From Neorhizobium galegae (GTDB lineage: Bacteria > Pseudomonadota > Alphaproteobacteria > Rhizobiales > Rhizobiaceae): DNA of 64,000 nt. The stretch lies in the NCBI RefSeq assembly GCF_017877135.1, contig NZ_JAGIPH010000001.1:372001-436000 (forward strand). The letters run 5' to 3'. This document shows positions 59,044-64,000 of the stretch, one piece after another. Below the pieces are notes generated by a model that was not told the DNA's origin, did no database searches, and was given only the letters and a program-made list of their open reading frames with translations. Made by a program: the position numbers and the translations under genes. Position 1 is the first letter of the stretch, and every line of letters begins with the position of its first letter.

Positions 59044-59068
59044 GTCCCTGCCCTTGCGGGAAGGTCAA
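59044..59068 (-). promoter_or_regulatory. second CueR-like operator, upstream of copZ
   Basis: On the minus strand TTGACCTTCCCGCAAGGGCAGG starts at the cueR stop codon (the TGA is part of TTGACC). The left half matches the copA operator exactly, the right half is GGGCAGG instead of GGGAAGG. The -10 at 19-base spacing (GGGACG) is poor. Confidence 0.45.
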
Positions 59069-59511
59069 CCGTCCCGCGTGTGGGCGAAAGATGGGTCGGC
59101 GCCTTCCGCCCCGTTGCCGGCGAGGTCCTCCAGGATCGGGCAATCGGGCCGCGCATTGCCGCTGCAGCAATGGGCGAGATGTTTCAAAGTCTTGACCATG
59201 GTCTGCATCTCGCCGATGCGCCGTTCCAGATCGGCGATATGGCTTGTCGCCACCGCCTTGACGGCGGCACTTTCCCGCTCGCGGTCCTGCCAGAGCGCCA
59301 GCAGGCGTTCGGTCTCCTCCAGCGAAAAGCCCAGCGAACGGGCCCGCTTGATGAAGCGCAGCACATGCACCTCATCCTCGCTGTAGATCCGGTAATTGTT
59401 GGCGGTGCGGGCACTTGGCCGGATCAGCCCGATCTCCTCGTAATAGCGGATCATCTTGGCCGAGACGCCCGACGCGCTTGCTGCCTGCCCGATATTCATC
59501 CCGATATTCAT
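59065..59511 (-). CDS. cueR: Cu(I)-responsive MerR-family regulator CueR
   Basis: 148 residues: MerR winged helix ([24 protein letters not shown]), long dimerisation helix, and metal loop [17 protein letters not shown] with Cys116 and Cys124 spaced as in E. coli CueR (112/120), the signature of monovalent metal sensing; Cys115 is an extra residue. Activates copA on Cu(I) by untwisting a 19-bp spacer promoter. Starts by ATGA overlap with the end of copA (59508-59511). Confidence 0.93.
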   Translation of the reverse strand: MNIGMNIGQAASASGVSAKMIRYYEEIGLIRPSARTANNYRIYSEDEVHVLRFIKRARSLGFSLEETERLLALWQDRERESAAVKAVATSHIADLERRIGEMQTMVKTLKHLAHCCSGNARPDCPILEDLAGNGAEGADPSFAHTRDG

Positions 59512-62093
59512 GCGGCCTCCTTCTGGACCGTGAGGCGCTTCAGCCTCAGCGCGTTGGAGAGAACGAAAATGCTGGAGAGTGCCATGGCGCCCGCCCCGAT
59601 CATCGGCGACAGCTGGATGCCGAAGGCCGGATAGAGCGCGCCGGCCGCCAGCGGGATCAGCGCGACATTGTAGCCGAAGGCCCAGAACAGGTTCTGGCGG
59701 ATGTTCTTCATCGTCGCCCGGCTGACCGCAATGGCCGAGACGACGCCCGTCAGCGCGCCGTTCGACAGCACCACGTCGGCGCTTTCAATGGCGACATCCG
59801 TGCCCGTGCCGATGGCAATGCCGATATCGGCAAAGGCAAGCGCCGGCGCATCATTGATGCCATCGCCGACAAAGGCGATCTTTGGGGCCGCGCCTGCCGC
59901 GTCCCGCCCGGTACGGATCGCCCGGATCGCCTCCACCTTGCCGGCCGGCAGAACCTCGGCCACCACCTCTTCGATGCCGACCGCACGGGCAATCGCCTGC
60001 GCCGTGCGGGCATTGTCGCCGGTCACCATGGCAACCGATAAGCCCATGGCCTTCAGCTCAGCAATCGCGGCCATGCTTGTTGGCTTTACGGGATCGGCAA
60101 CCGCCAGGATCGCCGCAAGCCTGCCGCCGATTGCCGCATAAAGCGGTGTCTTGCCCTCGTCGCCGAGCCGCGCCGCCCCTTCCGCAAACTCTGCCACCGA
60201 AAGCCCGAGTTTTTCCATGAAGCGATCAGCACCCACGGCAACAGTCACCCCGTCCACCACGGCTTCGATGCCATAACCCGGTTCAGCCTTCACCGCCTGC
60301 GCCTCGCCGATCGCAAGCCCGCGCCTTTTGACCGAGGCGACGATCGCCTCTGCGACCGGATGTTCCGACCGCGCCTCGACGGCGGCCACCTGGACGAGAA
60401 CCGCGTCCGTCTGAAACCCGTCCGTCACCACGATATCGGTGAGTTCCGGGCGTCCCGCAGTCACCGTGCCGGTCTTGTCGAGCACCACGGTGGTGACACC
60501 GGAGAGCGCCTGCAGCGCATCGCCCTTGCGAAACAGCACGCCGAGATCGGCCGCCCGCCCGGTGCCGACCATGATCGAGGTCGGCGTTGCAAGCCCCATG
60601 GCGCAGGGGCAGGCAATGATCAGCACGGCAACCGCCGCCACCAGCGCATGCGGCAGCACCGGCTCCGGCCCGACCAGCAGCCAGATGGCGAAGGTGAGCA
60701 GCGCCACCGCAATCACCGCCGGCACGAACCAGCCGGTCACCCGGTCTACCACCGCCTGGATGGGCAGCTTTGCCCCTTGCGCCTGTTCCACCAGCGCGAT
60801 GATCTGCGAAAGGACCGTGTCCTTCCCGACTTTTTCGGCGCGAAAGCGAAAACTGCCGCTGCCATTGATGGTGCCGCCGATGACGTTTGTGCCAACCCTC
60901 TTTTCCACCGGCAGCGGTTCGCCCGACATCATCGATTCATCGACAGAGGAGGCGCCATCGATCACAGTGCCATCCGCCGCCACGCGCTCGCCCGGCCGGA
61001 CGATCACCACGTCTCCCGGCACCACCTCGTCGGTTGCAATGTCGAACACGGAACCGTCGCGCTCCACCCGCGCCGTCTTTGCCTGCAGGCCCATCAGCCG
61101 GCGGATGGCAGCGCCCGTGCGTCCGCGGGCACGCGCCTCCAACAGCCGCCCGAGCAGGATCAGCGTCACGATGACGGTTGCTGCCTCATAATAGACGAAG
61201 CGCGATTGTTCGGGCAAAAGCTCGGGCAGGAAGGTCACCACCAGCGAATAGAGATAGGCGGCGGTCACACCGACGGCCACCAGCGAATTCATTTCCGGAT
61301 GGCCGCGAAACAGGGTCGGAAAGCCGGCCTTCAGGAAACGCCATCCCGGCCCGAAGATGACGGCCGTGGCAAGCGCCGCGTAGATGTAATAGAGCACCTG
61401 CGTGTCCACCGCGCCCATCAGGACATGGTGGAAGGGCGGATAGAGGTGGCCGGCCATTTCCAGCGCAAAGAGCGGCAGCGTCAGCACGGCGGACAGTACG
61501 AGATCACGCTTCAGAAGGCCGGCATCCTCGTCATGATGGTTGTGCGCGTGGCCCTCTGCCGTTCCGTCATGACCTTCAGCATGGGAAGATCCGGCGGCCA
61601 TGCCCGTCTCGGCCCCGGTGGCAGCCTTTGGCGCGGCGAGCGCAAACCCCGCCGCCTTGAGTGCCGTAATCAGCGCCCGCTTGCCGTCGCGGCCAAACAT
61701 TTCGGCTGCGATCTCGGCCCGTCCGGGCGCGATGTCGGTCAAGACAACGCCCTCAACCGCCCTCAGCGTTGCCTCCAGCCGGGCAACTTCCTCGGCCTGC
61801 GGCGCCTTTGCAAGCGTCAGCGCGATACGCTCCGCCTTCGGCTCGTAGCCGGCCTTGCGAATGGCGGCGGCAAGTTTTTCGGCGGAAAAACCGGCGCCGG
61901 GCTCCACCGTCAGGCTTTCGGTGGCAAAATTGACCGCGCTTGTAGCAACGCCTTCCACCTTGGCCGCCGCCAGTTCCACGCGGCGCACGCAGGAGGCGCA
62001 GGTCATGCCCTCGACCGGAATGACGATCGGGTCTTGCGTGGGGCGGCCGGCGGGTGCGGCAGTGAGGGATAGGTGGGACGGCACGGAAGTCAT
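59508..62093 (-). CDS. copA: Cu(I)-exporting P1B-type ATPase CopA
   Basis: 861 residues. N-terminal HMA domain with CASC (Cys32, Cys35). A second, degenerate HMA-like region (about 80-150) lacks cysteines. A His-rich stretch ([21 protein letters not shown]) precedes TM1. Eight membrane helices carry the ion-binding CPC at 495-497, the phosphorylated Asp539 in DKTGTVT, SEHP for the nucleotide domain, and the hinge [10 protein letters not shown]. It exports Cu(I) to the periplasm. ATG at 62093 has AAGGA 8 bases upstream. copA-cueR-copZ read as one unit. Confidence 0.95.
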   Translation of the reverse strand: MTSVPSHLSLTAAPAGRPTQDPIVIPVEGMTCASCVRRVELAAAKVEGVATSAVNFATESLTVEPGAGFSAEKLAAAIRKAGYEPKAERIALTLAKAPQAEEVARLEATLRAVEGVVLTDIAPGRAEIAAEMFGRDGKRALITALKAAGFALAAPKAATGAETGMAAGSSHAEGHDGTAEGHAHNHHDEDAGLLKRDLVLSAVLTLPLFALEMAGHLYPPFHHVLMGAVDTQVLYYIYAALATAVIFGPGWRFLKAGFPTLFRGHPEMNSLVAVGVTAAYLYSLVVTFLPELLPEQSRFVYYEAATVIVTLILLGRLLEARARGRTGAAIRRLMGLQAKTARVERDGSVFDIATDEVVPGDVVIVRPGERVAADGTVIDGASSVDESMMSGEPLPVEKRVGTNVIGGTINGSGSFRFRAEKVGKDTVLSQIIALVEQAQGAKLPIQAVVDRVTGWFVPAVIAVALLTFAIWLLVGPEPVLPHALVAAVAVLIIACPCAMGLATPTSIMVGTGRAADLGVLFRKGDALQALSGVTTVVLDKTGTVTAGRPELTDIVVTDGFQTDAVLVQVAAVEARSEHPVAEAIVASVKRRGLAIGEAQAVKAEPGYGIEAVVDGVTVAVGADRFMEKLGLSVAEFAEGAARLGDEGKTPLYAAIGGRLAAILAVADPVKPTSMAAIAELKAMGLSVAMVTGDNARTAQAIARAVGIEEVVAEVLPAGKVEAIRAIRTGRDAAGAAPKIAFVGDGINDAPALAFADIGIAIGTGTDVAIESADVVLSNGALTGVVSAIAVSRATMKNIRQNLFWAFGYNVALIPLAAGALYPAFGIQLSPMIGAGAMALSSIFVLSNALRLKRLTVQKEAA

Positions 62094-62119
62094 GGGCGGG
62101 GTCCTTGGATTACCCGCCC

Positions 62120-62150
62120 CATGTAGGGCTTCCCATCATGGGAAGGTCAA
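62120..62150 (-). promoter_or_regulatory. copA promoter with CueR operator
   Basis: On the minus strand TTGACC, a 19-base spacer and TACATG: the over-long spacer is diagnostic of MerR-family promoters. The spacer contains the perfect dyad CTTCCCA-TGA-TGGGAAG (62129-62145), close to the E. coli copA operator ACCTTCC-GGAAGG. Confidence 0.85.
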
Positions 62151-62167
62151 GGGCATCGGCGCAAAAA

Positions 62168-62929
62168 CTATCCCATGCGATAGAGAAAGAGCTGCGTGCG
62201 GCGCCGGTCGGAAAGCTCCCAGACTTCGTCCGGCTCGACACCGTCCACGGCAAAGCTGTTGGAGACGAGCAGGCTTTCGGGCTTCATTTCGGCGCGGGCC
62301 TTTGTGTAAAGCGCCGCCATCGGCTCGGGCGACAGAAAGGCGTAAGCGACATCGATCTCGGCAAGATCGGCCGCCCACAGATCCTGCCGCCGGATCGTGC
62401 CCCGGTGCGTCAGCGCCGACAGCGCGCGCGCAATCATGAAGGCCATGGGCGCCGTCTCGACGCCCGACGCCTGAAATCCCGCCGCACTCAGCGCCCGCAC
62501 CACGCCGCCAAAGCCGCAGCCGAGATCGATGAAGCGGTCTGCCCCCCGGTCGCGCATCAGCTGGCAAAGCGCCTGCGCGGTCGCACGGTTGCTGAGGTAG
62601 AGCGGCACGCGCTCGCGCGCCGTGTTGGAAAAGAACAGGTAGAGCAGCACGAACCCTGCCGCAAACGGCCAGGCCGGCAGATCGCCGAGATGAAGCCCTA
62701 GAAAAACCGCCGGCGGAAACAGAAGCGCAATCCACAGCCACCAGACCGGCAGGCGCAGCAAGACACTCACCCCCGCAGCAACACAGGCCTGCACGGCAAC
62801 GAGCACCGCCATCCCCACTCCCGGCGCCAGCCGCCCCGCCAGCATCACCGCCAACCCAAACGTCACCACCCCCGCCATCAGCTGGGCAAGGGTTGCGGCA
62901 AGAATGGGATAGCGGCGAATCGTGTTCAT
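62168..62929 (-). CDS. membrane-anchored class I SAM-dependent methyltransferase
   Basis: 253 residues. Four hydrophobic segments lie in the first 100 residues (about 10-30, 38-56, 58-78, 84-100), followed by a Rossmann methyltransferase domain with FIDLGCGFGGVVRAL (motif I near 135) and GVETAPMAFMIARAL. The later TIRRQDLWAADLAEIDVAYAF fits motifs II-III. The target is unknown. It lies just upstream of the copA promoter, on the same strand, and would have its own promoter in the region near 62940-63080. No strong ribosome site at ATG 62929. Confidence 0.8.
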   Translation of the reverse strand: MNTIRRYPILAATLAQLMAGVVTFGLAVMLAGRLAPGVGMAVLVAVQACVAAGVSVLLRLPVWWLWIALLFPPAVFLGLHLGDLPAWPFAAGFVLLYLFFSNTARERVPLYLSNRATAQALCQLMRDRGADRFIDLGCGFGGVVRALSAAGFQASGVETAPMAFMIARALSALTHRGTIRRQDLWAADLAEIDVAYAFLSPEPMAALYTKARAEMKPESLLVSNSFAVDGVEPDEVWELSDRRRTQLFLYRMG

Positions 62930-63086
62930 CGGGCAACCGGCGTGTGTCTGCCACGGTTGTGCGAAAACGCAGGGCGCAACACAAGGGGTTTTGCGGCTGT
63001 GGCTCTTCGGGGTGATCGCGCGGGTCTTGGTGACGCATTGGTAACCGAACAGGCGTTGGCGCCAGACGCTACACCGTCAACCAAAC

Positions 63087-63858
63087 CGGCCTTCGCGCGA
63101 GAGGTTACCCCCCCCCTGCCTTGCCAGGCATCTCCCCCACAAGGGGGGAGATCACCGTGCTGAAACCTCTTCGGCCTCATTGGCCGGGGTGCAAAGGCCT
63201 CGTTGCTTGGACCCAAAAGCCACATTGCCGGGGCGAAACAGTCTCATTGCTTGGACGGTAAAAACTTCGTTAGCTGGGGACGTGAACGACAGCCACTCTG
63301 CTGATCTCCCCCCTTGTGGGGGAGATGTCCGGCAGGACAGAGGGGGTAAACCCCGCATGCCAACACAAGAGGCCTTCGCGTGAGAGGCTACCCCCTCTGC
63401 CTTGCCAGGCATCTCCCCCACAAGGGGGGAGATCACCGTGCTGAAGCCTCTTCAGCCTCATTGGCCGAGAGGCAAAGGCCTCGTTGCTTGGATCCCAAAG
63501 CCTCATTGCGTGAGCGCTTAATCACTTCGTTTACCATGGACGTGAGAGGCCAGCCGCTCTGCCGATCTCCCCCCTTGAGGGGGGAGATGTCCGGCAGGAC
63601 AGAGGGGGGTGAACCCCGCATGCCGACCAAACCAGCGTCCGCGCCAGAGGCCAACCCCCTCTGCCTTGCCAGGCATCTCCCCCACAAGGGGGGAGATTAC
63701 CGTGCTGAAACCTCTTCGGCTTCATTGGGCTGGGCTCAGAAATGCTCATTGCTTAGATCCACAAGCCTCATTGCTGGGCCGCCCCAAAAACCTCGCTTGC
63801 TGGGGACGTGAGCGCCAGCCGCCTGCCAATCTCCCCCCTTGAGGGGGAGATCAGAAGC
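63087..63858. repeat. three tandem copies of a roughly 270-bp intergenic repeat
   Basis: Copies begin near 63087, 63369 and 63631; the last is truncated. Each contains TGCCTTGCCAGGCATCTCCC plus CACAAGGGGGGAGAT, a diverged middle rich in CCTCATTGGC and CTTCGTT variants, and an inverted arm GATCTCCCCCCTTG...GGGGGAGATGTCCGGCAGGA. No credible gene lies in the 964-base gap from 62930 to 63893; the several short open frames are repeat translations. Confidence 0.85.
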
Positions 63859-63893
63859 GGGGCACCCTTACGTTTCCCCCGACACGTTCCTCA

Positions 63894-64000
63894 TTAGTCG
63901 TTCACATACTTGCGCCAATCATGCTCCTCGACAAAGCCCAGCACGGTGCGGATCTTGGCATTGCTGATCGGCGCGGCATAACCTTCGAGTTCGCCGGTGA
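63894..64000 (-). CDS. 3' end of an NAD-dependent epimerase/dehydratase-type gene (partial)
   Basis: 35 codons and a TAA are visible; the translated tail TGELEGYAAPISNAKIRTVL then GFVEEHDWRKYVND has the typical C-terminal pattern of extended SDR epimerases (SNAKIR...LGF...W). The gene continues beyond the window edge. Confidence 0.6.
   Translation of the reverse strand, partial: TGELEGYAAPISNAKIRTVLGFVEEHDWRKYVND

Noticed and set aside
60360..62072. 570-codon plus-strand open frame opposite copA
   Set aside because: Antisense shadow of copA; composition is Arg/His/Asp-rich without motifs.
62930..63893. several short ORFs of 70-140 codons in the terminal repeat region
   Set aside because: Each contains translated copies of the same repeat (PPCGGDAWQG/PDISPTRGE-type peptides) on both strands, with no ribosome sites.
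1..64000. tRNA, rRNA or transposase genes marking GTA or prophage borders
   Set aside because: None was recognised on reading; the GTA cluster has no integrase or attachment repeats, which fits a fixed GTA rather than an active prophage.

Overview
The window is a stretch of chromosome from an alphaproteobacterium, most likely a member of the Rhizobiaceae (Rhizobium/Agrobacterium/Sinorhizobium relatives). This rests on recognised gene families and gene order: a FeuN-FeuP-FeuQ signalling locus, the cycHJKL-type cytochrome c maturation operon followed by degP, a two-component pair and glnE, and an RcGTA-like gene transfer agent (GTA) cluster. The DNA is GC-rich, and many genes are packed with ATGA stop/start overlaps. 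I saw no rRNA, tRNA or CRISPR array.

Layout. 1-8.6 kb: an atypical SDR, an RND efflux pair (membrane fusion protein plus AcrB-type pump), an Hsp70/YegD-like protein, a family-4-like uracil-DNA glycosylase and two small ORFs. 8.6-15 kb: an EamA transporter, aminopeptidase N (pepN) and a PAS sensor kinase that converges on glnE with overlapping 3' ends. 15-26.3 kb, minus strand: degP, response regulator, histidine kinase and glnE, preceded by the ccmI-ccmE-ccmF-ccmH heme-ligation operon. 26.5-29.5 kb: a surface-antigen lipoprotein and feuN-feuP-feuQ.

29.6-48.5 kb is a nearly complete GTA cluster on the minus strand, read from terminase (right) to tail fibre/hub and a small membrane protein (left): TerS candidate, TerL, portal, DUF6107, prohead protease, capsid, head-tail connectors, tail tube, chaperones, short tape measure, DUF2460, DUF2163, NlpC/P60 and the large hub protein. 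Cargo interrupts it: a GH19 endolysin, a ParE/RHH toxin-antitoxin pair with its own operator, a plus-strand MFS transporter next to heptamer repeats, and plus-strand small ORFs, one with a very good ribosome binding site and a triplicated terminator hairpin. Between the GTA cluster and the next operon is a promoter-plus-terminator unit that looks like a small RNA or a GTA leader attenuator.

48.8-53.8 kb: a four-gene translationally coupled operon for a cytosolic PaoABC-type molybdenum aldehyde oxidoreductase and a catalase-like heme protein. 53.8-55.0 kb is rich in palindromic repeats and in-register heptamer repeats around a DUF559 endonuclease-like gene. Then follow selO (TTG start), an outer-membrane beta-barrel protein, a family-2-like glycosyltransferase, and a copper-defence module (copA-cueR-copZ) with a textbook 19-bp-spacer CueR promoter. 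A membrane-anchored methyltransferase, a triplicated repeat block and the tail of an epimerase-type gene end the window.
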